From Tsuneonella aeria (GTDB taxonomy: Bacteria > Pseudomonadota > Alphaproteobacteria > Sphingomonadales > Sphingomonadaceae): DNA of 64,000 nucleotides. The notes under the pieces are model-generated. The model saw only the letters and a program-made list of their open reading frames with translations, was not told the origin of the DNA and searched no databases. The stretch is taken from positions 434,001 to 498,000 of the forward strand of contig NZ_WTZA01000002.1 in the NCBI RefSeq assembly GCF_009827495.1, given 5' to 3'. Position numbers and translations under genes: made by a program. Of the stretch, positions 7,763-16,563 are shown in pieces. Positions within the stretch are counted from its first letter, which is position 1. The number at the start of each line of letters is the position of its first letter.

Positions 7763-8062
7763 ATGCCTAAAGCTCCGCCCGAAGTCGTGACCGCCCAGGC
7801 CCTGTGGCTCGATAGCTGGCAATTGGGCTGGGACATCGCGGAAGTCGTGTGGCTGCGGTCCTGCCGACTGGTGAGCGGGGGCCCGCAGGCCCGGCGCGAA
7901 AGTCACCGCATGGTCACGGAAAAGATCGCCGCTTGCATGATGTTCTGGCCCGCGATGGCGCGCGGCGGGCTTCCCCTGTCACCGGAGGCCTTCGGCGCCC
8001 GGGCGCTTGCCCATTACGCGGAGCCCGTGCGGCGCAACCAGCGCCGCCTGCGCGGCACCTGA
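7763..8062 (+). CDS. Small conserved-type hypothetical protein
   Basis: Ninety-nine residues with no recognised domain. The sequence is helical and Trp-rich at the start (ALWLDSWQLGWDIAEVVWLRS) and carries a basic tail (VRRNQRRLRGT). Its size, composition and lone ATG start resemble phasin-like or PHA-associated small helical proteins, but I cannot assign it. It has no signal peptide. It is convergent with the following secreted-protein gene, 21 bases away. Confidence 0.55.
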   Translation: MPKAPPEVVTAQALWLDSWQLGWDIAEVVWLRSCRLVSGGPQARRESHRMVTEKIAACMMFWPAMARGGLPLSPEAFGARALAHYAEPVRRNQRRLRGT

Positions 8063-8083
8063 AACCGCGCGCGTTGCAGGGCC

Positions 8084-8548
8084 TTAGCGCACGGCCAGCG
8101 CAGCCGCGACGTCGATGATCCGCGGACCGGGCTGCGTCTCTGCGACGGGTTGCGCGGCATCCGGCCCCGGCGTTTCGGTTTCCGCCTGGACGGGCAGTAC
8201 GGCCGGCTCGATCACCGAAAGCGCGGGTTCGGGTTCGATCGGGCCGGGTTCGCCGGGCGGAGGGAATTCTTCACGCCAGCCGAAACGCGCTTGCGCGTAG
8301 AGGCCGCGGGTGGACAGCTCGCCCGCCTCGATCCGGCCCTCGGGCGTGGTCATGGCGTAGTGATCGGGCAGGTGCGCCGTCTGCACCGTTCCCGTGAACG
8401 GGGCCGGGTGATCCACCGTCTGACTGGCGAGGCCGTGCGTACCGATTCCGCCTTGCTGAATGGGGCGCGTATCGATCGTGGCGCCGCTTACGACCCCCGT
8501 GATGGAGGCGAACGCGCACGCGCCCAGAAACAGGGGCGTTACTTTCAT
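8084..8548 (-). CDS. Secreted hypothetical protein, Pro/Glu-rich C-terminus
   Basis: One hundred and fifty-four residues. An N-terminal signal peptide (MKVTPLFLGACAFASITGVVSGA) leads into a small folded segment with TVQTAHLPDHYAMTTPEGRIE and ARFGWREEFPPPGEPGP, then a Pro/Glu/Ala-rich tail. The core motif TPEGRIEAGELSTRGLYAQARF is regular, but I cannot match it to a named family. The start was placed at the second Met to give the signal peptide. It is divergent from the COG3650-like lipoprotein gene on the other strand. Confidence 0.65.
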   Translation of the reverse strand: MKVTPLFLGACAFASITGVVSGATIDTRPIQQGGIGTHGLASQTVDHPAPFTGTVQTAHLPDHYAMTTPEGRIEAGELSTRGLYAQARFGWREEFPPPGEPGPIEPEPALSVIEPAVLPVQAETETPGPDAAQPVAETQPGPRIIDVAAALAVR

Positions 8549-8662
8549 CGGACTGGCTCCGGCATGCAATGTCTTTGCCGGAACAATGCTTTGCGCCGCG
8601 GTGGCGTTCCCGAAGGCAAATCGCGGATGGCGGCGGCGCGCGCACCGCTTTAGGATAGCGCC

Positions 8663-9115
8663 ATGCGCATCACCGTGTTCCTCCCCATCGCCGCCGCCCT
8701 CCTCGCCTCCTGCAATGCGAGCCCGCAGCCGGGCGCCGGCGCGGGGGGTGCCTTACCGGGCAATGCCGACGACAACCGCCCGTTCGACGGGATCACGGCG
8801 GAAGAAACCTTTCGCTTCACCGGGACCGAGCCGTTCTGGGGCGGAAGCGTGGCAGGCAAGTCCCTGACGTACTCGACCCCGGAAAATATCGATGGCATCT
8901 CGTTCCCGGTGGAACGCTTCGCCGGGAGGGGCGGCGTATCCTGGAGCGGGGTTCTGGAAGGCAAGGCGTTCCGCATGACGGCCACCCCGGGCGATTGCTC
9001 CGACGGGATGAGCGACCGGACCTACCCCTTCACGGTCACGCTGATGATCGGGGAAGAACAGCGTCGGGGCTGCGGATGGACGCAGCGACAGCCTTATTCG
9101 CCGGACCAGGTCTGA
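8663..9115 (+). CDS. Lipoprotein of the COG3650 type
   Basis: A 150-residue lipoprotein: signal MRITVFLPIAAALLASC, then a short Gly/Ala linker and a domain with FRFTGTEPFWGGSVAGKSLTY, a strand pair and DCSDGMSDRTYPFTVTLMI followed by GCGW. The TGTEPFWG and CSDGMSDRxYPF blocks are hallmarks of small membrane-anchored proteins grouped as COG3650, of unknown function. Two Cys in the C-terminal half probably form a disulfide in the periplasm. Confidence 0.8.
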   Translation: MRITVFLPIAAALLASCNASPQPGAGAGGALPGNADDNRPFDGITAEETFRFTGTEPFWGGSVAGKSLTYSTPENIDGISFPVERFAGRGGVSWSGVLEGKAFRMTATPGDCSDGMSDRTYPFTVTLMIGEEQRRGCGWTQRQPYSPDQV

Positions 9116-9152
9116 CAGCAGCCCTACCGCGCGGGGGCGGCACGCCCAGCGC

Positions 9153-9878
9153 TCAATCGCCGAGGTCCATCCACGCGGGCACATGGGCGGCGTCCAGGCT
9201 TTCGGTCCGCAGGTGATCGACAGCCAGGCCAAGCCCGGGATAGGCGGCCTTGCGCCGCTTCTCATCGGAACGATCGAGCGGGACGACCACCAGCCGGCGA
9301 TTGACCTTCTGGCGCCAGTTCATGCGGGCCGTGTTCTCCTGCCCGACATAGCATCCCTTGGTGAAGCTGACGCCGTTTAGATCGGCCGCGTTGGTTTCCA
9401 GCCACAACACGTCGCCGAGTTCCCGCACGCCTTCCGGCACACCCAGCGCCAGGCGGTGACGGAGCCAGTCTTTGTCTGCCGCTGCATCTTCGGACGAAAC
9501 CGGGGCCAGCCAGCGGGAGCCGAGCGCGGCGAGGCGCGGATCGCGGGTGCCTCCGCCATCGCCGGGGGACCAGTGTACCGCCGCGTCCGGATCGCGGGTG
9601 ATCGATAGCTTGCGCCGCAGCCGGTAGAGGGTCAGCCGTTTCACGAGGTCGTCCGCCACCTCCCCCTCGCAATCCAGCAGCAGCTCTCCCGGATCGCCCG
9701 GCCACACGATGAGGTCGAACAGCGTCTTGCCCTGGGGCGACAGCAGCCCGGCGTAGACCGGCAGCGGCCCCGTCACGTCGTTGGTCAGCAGTCCCTGGAG
9801 GAAAGTCGCCGCGTCCTCATCGTCGCTTTGCGGAGTGACGCGCACTACGGCGCGGTCGAACAGGCGGGTCGCTGGCAT
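9153..9878 (-). CDS. ygfZ: Folate-binding tRNA-modification/Fe-S repair protein YgfZ
   Basis: A 241-residue member of the YgfZ/CAF17 family, which uses folate in the repair or maturation of certain Fe-S enzymes and in tRNA methylthiolation by MiaB. The diagnostic motif KGCYVGQENTARM is present near the middle, as are the N-terminal FLQGLLTNDVTG and TLFDLIVW blocks related to aminomethyltransferases. The frame is open about 1.1 kb further 5', but that part runs antisense through pyrC and is not real; the ATG at 9876-9878 gives the normal family N-terminus (ATRLFDRAVVRVTP). It is divergent from pyrC with a 39-base gap. Its client rimO, another methylthiotransferase, is also in this window. Confidence 0.92.
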   Translation of the reverse strand: MPATRLFDRAVVRVTPQSDDEDAATFLQGLLTNDVTGPLPVYAGLLSPQGKTLFDLIVWPGDPGELLLDCEGEVADDLVKRLTLYRLRRKLSITRDPDAAVHWSPGDGGGTRDPRLAALGSRWLAPVSSEDAAADKDWLRHRLALGVPEGVRELGDVLWLETNAADLNGVSFTKGCYVGQENTARMNWRQKVNRRLVVVPLDRSDEKRRKAAYPGLGLAVDHLRTESLDAAHVPAWMDLGD

Positions 9879-9917
9879 GGGTGACAGATAGGCGCGAGGT
9901 TGCCTAAGGGAAGCCCG

Positions 9918-10958
9918 ATGGCCGAATCCCTGACAATCCGCCGCCCCGACGATTGGCACGTCCACCTGCGCGATGGCGCGATGCTGGCCGGCGTGGCGCA
10001 CTACACCGCGCGCCAGTTCGCCCGCGCGATCGTGATGCCCAACCTGTCCCCGCCGGTCACAACGACCGCCTCGGCGCGCGATTACCGGGCGCGGATCGTG
10101 GATGCGCTGCCGGCGGGAACGGCGTTCGAGCCGCTGATGACGGCCTATCTCACCGACCATACCGATCCGGCCGACCTTGCGCGGGGCAAGGCGGAAGGGG
10201 TGCTGACCGCGGCCAAGCTCTATCCCGCCAATGCCACGACGAATTCGGCCGCCGGGGTCAGCGACATCGCGCGCCTCGACCGGGTGCTCGGCGCGATGGA
10301 GGAGGCGGGCCTCGTCCTCTGCGTGCACGGCGAAGTCACCGACGCGGATGTCGACGTGTTCGACCGGGAGGCCGTGTTCATCGAGCGGCACCTGGCCCGG
10401 ATGGTCGAACGGTTTCCGGGCCTGAAGGTGGTATTCGAACATGTTACCACCGCGGAAGGCGTCGCGTTCGTCGAGGGGGCCGGGGCCAACGTCGCCGGCA
10501 CCATCACTCCCCAGCATCTCCATCTCAATCGCAACGCCATGCTGGTGGGCGGCATACGGCCGCACGCATACTGCCTGCCCGTGGCCAAACGCGAACGGCA
10601 CCGCCTGGCGCTGCGCCGCGCGGTGACATCGGGTTCGGGCAAGTTCTTCCTCGGCACCGACAGTGCGCCGCACGCGCGCGCGGACAAGGAATCGGCGTGC
10701 GGGTGCGCAGGGATCTTCAACGCGCCGTTCGCGCTCGAAAGCTATGCCGCCGTCTTCGATCAGGAAAATGCGCTCGACCGGTTCGAACAGTTCGCATCGC
10801 TGGCCGGGCCGGCCTTTTACGGCCTGCCGGTAAACGAAGGGACGATCACGCTGGAACGGGGCGGACCAGCAGTGCCGGACACGCTTGACGCAGGCGGAAC
10901 AACGGTTGTCCCGTTCCACGCAGGGGAAACGCTCACCTGGCGGCTGGCGTCCGGCTAG
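9918..10958 (+). CDS. pyrC: Dihydroorotase (type II, homodimeric), active form
   Basis: A 346-residue enzyme that cyclises carbamoyl aspartate to dihydroorotate in pyrimidine synthesis. All metal-site features of the E. coli type are visible: the HxH pair in [10 protein letters not shown], the carboxylated Lys in [17 protein letters not shown], His in LVLCVHGEV and VVFEHVTT, and Asp in [17 protein letters not shown]. The ATG at 9918 has AAGGGA upstream; a TTG at 9900 is less likely. The last 26 bases overlap the convergent rarD gene. This copy has a full catalytic set, in contrast to the pyrC-like gene beside pyrB at 46.9 kb. Confidence 0.95.
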   Translation: MAESLTIRRPDDWHVHLRDGAMLAGVAHYTARQFARAIVMPNLSPPVTTTASARDYRARIVDALPAGTAFEPLMTAYLTDHTDPADLARGKAEGVLTAAKLYPANATTNSAAGVSDIARLDRVLGAMEEAGLVLCVHGEVTDADVDVFDREAVFIERHLARMVERFPGLKVVFEHVTTAEGVAFVEGAGANVAGTITPQHLHLNRNAMLVGGIRPHAYCLPVAKRERHRLALRRAVTSGSGKFFLGTDSAPHARADKESACGCAGIFNAPFALESYAAVFDQENALDRFEQFASLAGPAFYGLPVNEGTITLERGGPAVPDTLDAGGTTVVPFHAGETLTWRLASG

Positions 10959-11829
10959 CGCGCAAGTCCCACACGAAAACGGCAATCGCGATCCAGATCG
11001 CGACGAAAGCCCAGAGCTGCGCGGGCATCAGCGGGCGGTCGAACACCGTCAGACCCAGCACGAAGACAATCGTCGGCGAAAGGAACTGGATGAACCCCAG
11101 CGCCGAATAATCCATCCGCCGTGCCGCCACCGCGAACAGCCATAGCGGGATCGCAGTCAGCGCCCCGCCGAGCACGATCACCAGGCTGAGCCCCCAGTCG
11201 TGCCCGAACGACGATCCCGCCGGGCTCGCGGCATACCATCCCGCCAGGCCCAGCGCGGGCAGCAGGAGGATGATCGATTCCACCGTAAGGCCGGGCAGGG
11301 CGCCCACCGGCACCTTTTTGCGGATGAGGCCATAGGCGCCGAAGCTCAGCGCCAGGGTGAGGCTGATCCACAATGTCGTCAGGGCGCCGGCAAGGAGGAT
11401 CGCGATGCCGACCGCGGCGATGCTTACCGCGATCCATTGCCGGCGGTTGAGCCGTTCGCCCAGCAGCATGGTGCCGAGCAGCACGTTGATCAGCGGATTG
11501 ATGTAATACCCCAGGCTGGCTGCGAAGACCTCGCCCGCCTGGATCGCCCAGATATAGACCAGCCAGTTCAGGCCGATGAGGAACGCGCTGATGGCGAGCA
11601 CGCCCATCACCCGCGGATTGCGCAGCGCGCCGGCGATCTCGGCAAGCTGACGGCGCAACGATGCGATCAGCAGGCACAGGGGCAGCGTCCAGACGACTCG
11701 CCAGGCGACAAACTCGGTCGCGGGGACGGTCTCCACCAGAATCAGGTAGAGCGGGAGAAAGCCCCAGATCACGTAGGCGCCAAGGGCAGCGGCAAGGCCT
11801 GAACGGCCGGAAGCGGGGCTTTCGTTCAT
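10933..11829 (-). CDS. rarD: EamA/RarD-family transporter
   Basis: A 298-residue inner-membrane protein with about ten hydrophobic segments and the two-fold EamA repeat. RarD signatures are visible: [15 protein letters not shown] at the N-terminus, [26 protein letters not shown] in the middle, [24 protein letters not shown] near the end. RarD proteins belong to the drug/metabolite transporter superfamily; the substrate is unknown. Its 3' end overlaps the end of convergent pyrC by 26 bases. Confidence 0.9.
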   Translation of the reverse strand: MNESPASGRSGLAAALGAYVIWGFLPLYLILVETVPATEFVAWRVVWTLPLCLLIASLRRQLAEIAGALRNPRVMGVLAISAFLIGLNWLVYIWAIQAGEVFAASLGYYINPLINVLLGTMLLGERLNRRQWIAVSIAAVGIAILLAGALTTLWISLTLALSFGAYGLIRKKVPVGALPGLTVESIILLLPALGLAGWYAASPAGSSFGHDWGLSLVIVLGGALTAIPLWLFAVAARRMDYSALGFIQFLSPTIVFVLGLTVFDRPLMPAQLWAFVAIWIAIAVFVWDLRASRTPAAR

Positions 11830-12035
11830 GTTCGCGCCGCCAGTAGGCCCGCCGCGCCTGGGTCACAAGCAACGCGCGCACGGGGCGCGGAAAGGGAAAA
11901 TCGGGCCTGCCAGCGAAAAAATGCGTTCCTGAAGACGCGGTTGCGGTTCGTTCAGTTTGCGGGGTCTAAATATGAACATGACAAATGGGCGCTCACTCAA
12001 GCCTCTTGGTCGCGAGAGTTCGAAAGGAAGACCCG

Positions 12036-12479
12036 ATGACGCAGTTCAAACTGAAGACCGCCGCGCTGGCCCTCGCCGTTCCCGGCCTGGCCATGGCTGT
12101 CCCCGCGGTGCCGGCCGCAGCGGCGCCCGCCGCGCACGCCGCCGCTTACAACACCAGCGCCGTGTGGGGTGACCAGGCCGCGCACCAGTATCGCGACCGC
12201 TACCGCAATTACGACCGCCGCGCGTATGGCAGTCGTTATTCCAGCTACGGCGAGCCGGTGTACGACAGCACCCGTGTGTGGCGCGGCGAGGACAACCGCT
12301 ATTACTGCCGCAAGTCGAACGGCACGACCGGCCTTTTGATCGGCGGTGCGGGCGGGGCCCTGCTGGGCCGCGAGATCGCCGGCCGCGGCGGAGACCGCAC
12401 GCTCGGCGCGATCCTGGGTGCCGCCGGTGGTGCTCTGCTAGGCCGCGCGATCGACAAGGGCGGCAGCCGCTGCCGCTGA
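12036..12479 (+). CDS. Secreted glycine-zipper 2TM protein
   Basis: A 147-residue exported protein with a signal peptide (QFKLKTAALALAVPGLAMAVPAVPAAAA). A Tyr/Arg-rich linker (AHQYRDRYRNYDRRAYGSRY) leads to a single Cys motif NRYYCRKSNGTTG and the glycine-zipper pair LIGGAGGALLGREIAGRGG and ILGAAGGALLGRAID, ending GGSRCR. Glycine-zipper 2TM proteins sit in the outer membrane or envelope and are often stress-induced. The start is supported by GAAAGGAAG 5-6 bases upstream. A strong terminator follows 70 bases after the stop. Confidence 0.85.
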   Translation: MTQFKLKTAALALAVPGLAMAVPAVPAAAAPAAHAAAYNTSAVWGDQAAHQYRDRYRNYDRRAYGSRYSSYGEPVYDSTRVWRGEDNRYYCRKSNGTTGLLIGGAGGALLGREIAGRGGDRTLGAILGAAGGALLGRAIDKGGSRCR

Positions 12480-12549
12480 TCTGATCGCACAAGCTTCGCG
12501 GGCGTGCCCACCCACGTCCGCGAACGCGAACCCCCTGGGGGTCGCGGGA

Positions 12550-12585
12550 AGGCGTCTCTCGCTTCTGGCGAGGGGCGCCTTTTTC
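12550..12585 (+). terminator. Rho-independent terminator
   Basis: A 13-bp stem (12550-12562 with 12568-12580, two G-U pairs) with a 5-base loop and five Ts immediately after. It ends the glycine-zipper transcript and lies just before the 3' end of the convergent astD gene. Confidence 0.8.
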
Positions 12586-12594
12586 CTTGGCGGT

Positions 12595-14034
12595 TCAGCC
12601 GGTGCGCGATTCCGCGCGGAAGCCCGCGCCAAGGCTCGCGCGTGGCTGGTCCATTTCGGTGCTGGCTACCGGATAGGCGCAGTAATCGGCGGCGTAGAAC
12701 GCGGCTGGACGGTGGTTCCCCGATAACCCGACACCGCCGAACGGCGCAGAGCTGCTCGCCCCGCTGGTCGGCCGGTTCCAGTTGATGATGCCCGCGCGCA
12801 CCTGGGCCCAGAACCTGTCGAAATCCTGCGGGCCGCCCCCGACGAGCGAGGCGCTGAGCCCGAAGCGGGTGTTGTTGGCTTCGGCAATGGCCTGGTCGAA
12901 ATCGTCCACCTTTACCACCTGCAGCAGCGGGCCGAACAGCTCAACGTCGGGCCGGTCGGCCATCGTCGTCACGTCGATCATCGCCGGGCTCAGGAAGGGC
13001 AGATCTTCGCTCGGACGCTTCATGTGCTTGATCGCCCGGCCGCCATTCGACATCAGGTAGAGAAAGCTTTCGGATAGTTGGTCGGCCGCCGCGTTGTCGA
13101 TCACGGGGCCCATAAAGGGCGCCGGATCGGCGAACGGCTGATCGAACACGATCCGGTCGGCCAGTGCCTTCACCTCGCCAACCAGGGCATCGTACATGCT
13201 CGCCTTGACGATCAGCCGGCGGGCCGCGGTGCAGCGCTGGCCCGCGGTTGTAAACGCACTCTGGATCACGAGCACGGCGGCATCGGCGACCTTGGGCGTG
13301 TCGATGACCACGATCGGGTTGTTGCCGCCCATTTCCAGTGCGACGATCTTGCCGGGATTGCTGGCCACCGCGCGGTTGATGGCGACACCGGCCTGCAAGC
13401 TGCCGGTGAACAGCACTCCGTCGACGTCGCGGTGCGCCACCAGCGCCTTGCCTTCCGCCGGCCCGCCTACCAGGAGTTGGACGACCGCGGACGGGATGCC
13501 GGCGCGGTGGAAGCAGCGGACCAGAAACTCGCCCACGGCGGGCGTTTTCTCGCTCGGCTTGAAGACCACCACGTTGCCGGCGATCAGCGCGGGCACGATG
13601 TGGCCGTTGGGCAGGTGTGCGGGGAAATTGTACGGGCCCAGCACCGCCATCACGCCATGGGGCTTGTGGCGCACCGCCGATGTGCCCTGCAGCGCGCTGT
13701 CGTGCTTCTTCTGCCCGGTCCGTTCGGCATAGGCGCTGACCGAAATGTCCACTTTCGCGATGACGGACTGGACCTCGGTGCGCGCTTCCCACAGCGGTTT
13801 GCCCGTTTCGCGGGCGATCAATTGGGCGAACGGATCGGCTTGCTTGCGGACTTCGTTGGCGAAGCGCCGGCACAGTTCAATCCGAGTTGCATGCGGCTGC
13901 GAGGCCCAGTCGGGCCAGGCGCGGCGGCCACGATCCACCAGCGCGTCCACATCGCCCGCGGCACCGCGCCAGAGCTCGGCACCGGTGGCCGGTTCGTATG
14001 AGATGATCTCGCTGGCGGGCTCGCTGGTAGGCAA
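12595..14034 (-). CDS. astD: N-succinylglutamate 5-semialdehyde dehydrogenase
   Basis: A 479-residue NAD-dependent aldehyde dehydrogenase of the AstD type, which oxidises succinylglutamate semialdehyde in the arginine succinyltransferase pathway. Visible features: substrate-pocket block GPYNFPAHLPNGHIVPAL, the NAD-binding FTGS, the general base Glu in ALEMGGNNP, the catalytic Cys in TTAGQRCTAARRL, and PFGGVGLSGNHRP near the end. The start is a TTG; no better ATG fits the expected N-terminal PATGAELW block. None of the other ast genes (astA, astB, astE) is in the window, so the enzyme may act alone or with distant partners. It lies downstream of selO on the same strand with an 87-base gap. Confidence 0.88.
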   Translation of the reverse strand: MPTSEPASEIISYEPATGAELWRGAAGDVDALVDRGRRAWPDWASQPHATRIELCRRFANEVRKQADPFAQLIARETGKPLWEARTEVQSVIAKVDISVSAYAERTGQKKHDSALQGTSAVRHKPHGVMAVLGPYNFPAHLPNGHIVPALIAGNVVVFKPSEKTPAVGEFLVRCFHRAGIPSAVVQLLVGGPAEGKALVAHRDVDGVLFTGSLQAGVAINRAVASNPGKIVALEMGGNNPIVVIDTPKVADAAVLVIQSAFTTAGQRCTAARRLIVKASMYDALVGEVKALADRIVFDQPFADPAPFMGPVIDNAAADQLSESFLYLMSNGGRAIKHMKRPSEDLPFLSPAMIDVTTMADRPDVELFGPLLQVVKVDDFDQAIAEANNTRFGLSASLVGGGPQDFDRFWAQVRAGIINWNRPTSGASSSAPFGGVGLSGNHRPAAFYAADYCAYPVASTEMDQPRASLGAGFRAESRTG

Positions 14035-14121
14035 GGGGCTCTTTTCCGGATTTGTTGCGGGGCGTTCGCGGTTAACGGTGGCGCGCTTCTAGCGCAGGGG
14101 GCCGGGGGGTCAAATGGCCGG

Positions 14122-15558
14122 TCATGGCAAACCGGGTGGCGGCAGGGCGAGATGACCGGCCGGAATCGGTGCCGGCCCGAGCGCCTCGCCCAGGCGGCGG
14201 ATTTCCGCGATCTGGCGGGCAAGCGGGTCCCAATCGTTGCGATTGGCGATGGCGGTCCAGAGATCCTCTACCCTATCGATCACCAGAGTCGGCGGCGCGG
14301 TGTCCTGCCACAATGGATGATCCGGCCCGGCGGGCGCGAACGCTGCGAACAATTCGGCGAGCGGTCCGGTGGCATTCCGGCCGAAACGATGGCGGTGAAA
14401 GAATGCATCGGGCGATTCGCCACCGCTCCGCATCGCCGCCTCGCACGCGGCGACGAGAGCGGCGTCAGCCTCGTCCCCCCGTGAGGCCAGGCCCAGGCGC
14501 CAGAGCCAGCGGCGGGCGACATTGGCCATGTAGAGCGGGCCGAAGCGTTCCAGCGCGGCCATCAGCGGCGGCGCTTCGGCCAGCGGGCGCATCGCGATCG
14601 CGAGCTGGCCGCAGTTCCAGTACAGCGCTTCCGGCTGGCGGCCGAAGGAATAGAGGCCGGCATGGTCGAAATAGGCCGCGGTGAAGGCCGGGTCCCAACG
14701 CGGCAGCCAGCGCCACGGGCCGTAATCGAAGCTTTCCCCGGTCACGTTCATGTTGTCGGTGTTGAGGACCCCGTGAACGAAACCCGCCACCATCCAGCTT
14801 GCCGCCAGATCGGCCAGCCGCGCCACCACCAGGTGCATCAGCCGTACGGCGGGCACGTCCGCATCGATCGCGTCGGCCGGCGGCGGCGGGCCCGGAAATT
14901 CGCGCAGGCAATAGGCGACCAGTTGTTCCAGATGATCGTGTTCGCCCAGCGCGGCAAGGCGCTGGAAGCTGCCGATGCGGATATGCCCGTGCGACAATCG
15001 GACCATGACGGCCGATCGCGTGGGCGAAGGCTCGTCGCCGCGGACCAGCTGTTCACCCGTTTCGATCACGGACAGGGTCTTGCTGGTGTTGACGCCCAGC
15101 GCCTCCAGCATTTCGGTGGCGAGGATTTCGCGCACGGCGCCCTTCAGCGTCAGCCGCCCGTCGCCCGCGCGGCTCCAAGGGGTCGTCCCGGAACCTTTCG
15201 TGCCGAGTTCCAGCAAGCGCCCATCGCCATCCCGCACCTGGGCAAAGGTGAACCCGCGACCGTCGCCAAGGTCCGGGTTGTACACGCGGAACTGGTGCCC
15301 GTGGTATCGAAGCGCCAGCGGTTCCGGAAGCGTGTCAGGCAGCGGCGTGAAGCGGGCGAAGTGGCTTATCCATTCCGCGTCCGACAGGCCCGCCAGCCCC
15401 ACGGCGCCGGCTGCGCGGTCATTCCGCCAGCGCAACGTCGTTTGCGGAAAATCGGCGGGCCGGACCTGATCGCCCAGCCAGCCGGCGATTTCCAGCAGCG
15501 CGCTTTCGGGGCGGTACGGCGCATCCACGCGTGCGACAGGTTGCGGATCGGCGCGCAT
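14122..15558 (-). CDS. selO: Protein adenylyltransferase SelO (YdiU family)
   Basis: A 478-residue pseudokinase-fold enzyme that transfers AMP from ATP to Ser/Thr/Tyr of target proteins, linked to redox stress. Signatures present: LALRYHGHQF, GLxDGRGFTFAQ-like PDLGDGRGFTFAQV, the ATP-loop ELGTKGSGTTPWSRAGDGR, REILATEMLEALG, and the active-site stretch HGVLNTDNMNVTGESFDYGP with the metal-binding Asn/Asp. The length matches E. coli SelO. The C-terminus has no in-frame TGA that would suggest selenocysteine. It is divergent from the alpha/beta hydrolase gene. Confidence 0.93.
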   Translation of the reverse strand: MRADPQPVARVDAPYRPESALLEIAGWLGDQVRPADFPQTTLRWRNDRAAGAVGLAGLSDAEWISHFARFTPLPDTLPEPLALRYHGHQFRVYNPDLGDGRGFTFAQVRDGDGRLLELGTKGSGTTPWSRAGDGRLTLKGAVREILATEMLEALGVNTSKTLSVIETGEQLVRGDEPSPTRSAVMVRLSHGHIRIGSFQRLAALGEHDHLEQLVAYCLREFPGPPPPADAIDADVPAVRLMHLVVARLADLAASWMVAGFVHGVLNTDNMNVTGESFDYGPWRWLPRWDPAFTAAYFDHAGLYSFGRQPEALYWNCGQLAIAMRPLAEAPPLMAALERFGPLYMANVARRWLWRLGLASRGDEADAALVAACEAAMRSGGESPDAFFHRHRFGRNATGPLAELFAAFAPAGPDHPLWQDTAPPTLVIDRVEDLWTAIANRNDWDPLARQIAEIRRLGEALGPAPIPAGHLALPPPGLP

Positions 15559-15630
15559 CAGGCGATAGTGGGGTCAAGGGCAGGGCCATGCAAGCTCCCG
15601 CCGAGAATCCGGAGATACTGCGGCACGCCG

Positions 15631-16563
15631 ATGGTTACCGATAGCGCTCGCAATCCGGCTGCGGGGGAAACCTCTTCGCGCGCCGCCCCCGATCGGGCCG
15701 GGGTCGATCGCCCGTGGGCCGACCGCACCTGGCAATCGGCCGATGGCCTGTCCCTGCATTTCCGCGACTATCCCGGGCGGGACGATCGTCCGCCGGTGAT
15801 CGCGCTCCACGGCCTCACCCGCAACGCTCGCGACGCCGCCCCGCTGGCGGCACGGCTGGCAGGTGACTGGCGCGTGATCGTCCCGGAAATGCGCGGGCGC
15901 GGCCAGTCGGATTATGCCAGCGACAGCGCCACCTATAACCCCGTGCAGTACGTCGCCGACCTCAAGGCCCTGCTGGAACAGGAAGGAATCGCCCGCTTCG
16001 TCGCCATCGGCACCTCCCTCGGCGGACTGATGACGATGATGCTGGCCCACGAACGTCCGGAGATGATCGCCGGCGCGGTGCTGGTCGATATCGGGCCGGA
16101 AGTCGATCCCGAAGGCCTCGCCCATATCCGCGAATACGTGGGGCACGGCGGCAGCTTCCCCACCTGGACTCACGCGGCGCGCGCGCTTGCCGACGTGCAC
16201 GGCGCGGCACATCCACAGTTCGCGCTCGACGACTGGCTGGCGATGGCCAAGCGGGTAATGGTGCTGGGGGCCGGCGGACGGATCGTGTTCGATTACGACA
16301 TGGGCATCGCGGAGCCATTTGCCGCTCCGGAAGGCGCCGTGCCCGTGGATCTGTGGCCCGCGTTCGAAGCGCTGGCAGGGCGCCCCGTGGCCCTGATCCG
16401 CGGCGCGCTCTCGACGATACTCTCGGCCGACACGGCGGCGACAATGGCAGCGCGGCTGCCGGGGCTCGATCTGGTCACGGTGCCCGGCATCGGTCATGCG
16501 CCCTTGCTGACGGAGCCGGAGGCTGCGGCCGCGATCGACCGTCTGCTCGCCAGCGTCGCATGA
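15631..16563 (+). CDS. Alpha/beta hydrolase
   Basis: A 310-residue alpha/beta-hydrolase-fold enzyme. The nucleophile elbow is AIGTSLGG (GxSxG-type, Ser as nucleophile), the oxyanion region is PPVIALHGLTRNARD, and the catalytic His is in VPGIGHAPLLTEPE near the end; the acid is likely an Asp in the late strand region (about LSADTAATM). The first 40 residues form a polar extension. Substrate unknown. The stop codon overlaps the start of the glycosyltransferase gene (ATGA), indicating translational coupling. The frame is open well upstream, but that part is antisense to selO. Confidence 0.87.
   Translation: MVTDSARNPAAGETSSRAAPDRAGVDRPWADRTWQSADGLSLHFRDYPGRDDRPPVIALHGLTRNARDAAPLAARLAGDWRVIVPEMRGRGQSDYASDSATYNPVQYVADLKALLEQEGIARFVAIGTSLGGLMTMMLAHERPEMIAGAVLVDIGPEVDPEGLAHIREYVGHGGSFPTWTHAARALADVHGAAHPQFALDDWLAMAKRVMVLGAGGRIVFDYDMGIAEPFAAPEGAVPVDLWPAFEALAGRPVALIRGALSTILSADTAATMAARLPGLDLVTVPGIGHAPLLTEPEAAAAIDRLLASVA

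Noticed and set aside
9153..10985. A 610-codon frame that would make ygfZ much longer
   Set aside because: The extra part is antisense to pyrC; the ATG at 9878 gives the full family length.
14122..15558. Possible selenocysteine in SelO
   Set aside because: Stop lies at the usual end of Cys-less bacterial forms; no in-frame TGA with downstream SECIS was seen.
14662..16563. A 633-codon plus-strand frame covering the hydrolase and the antisense of selO
   Set aside because: Only the part from 15631 resembles a protein; the rest is antisense to selO.
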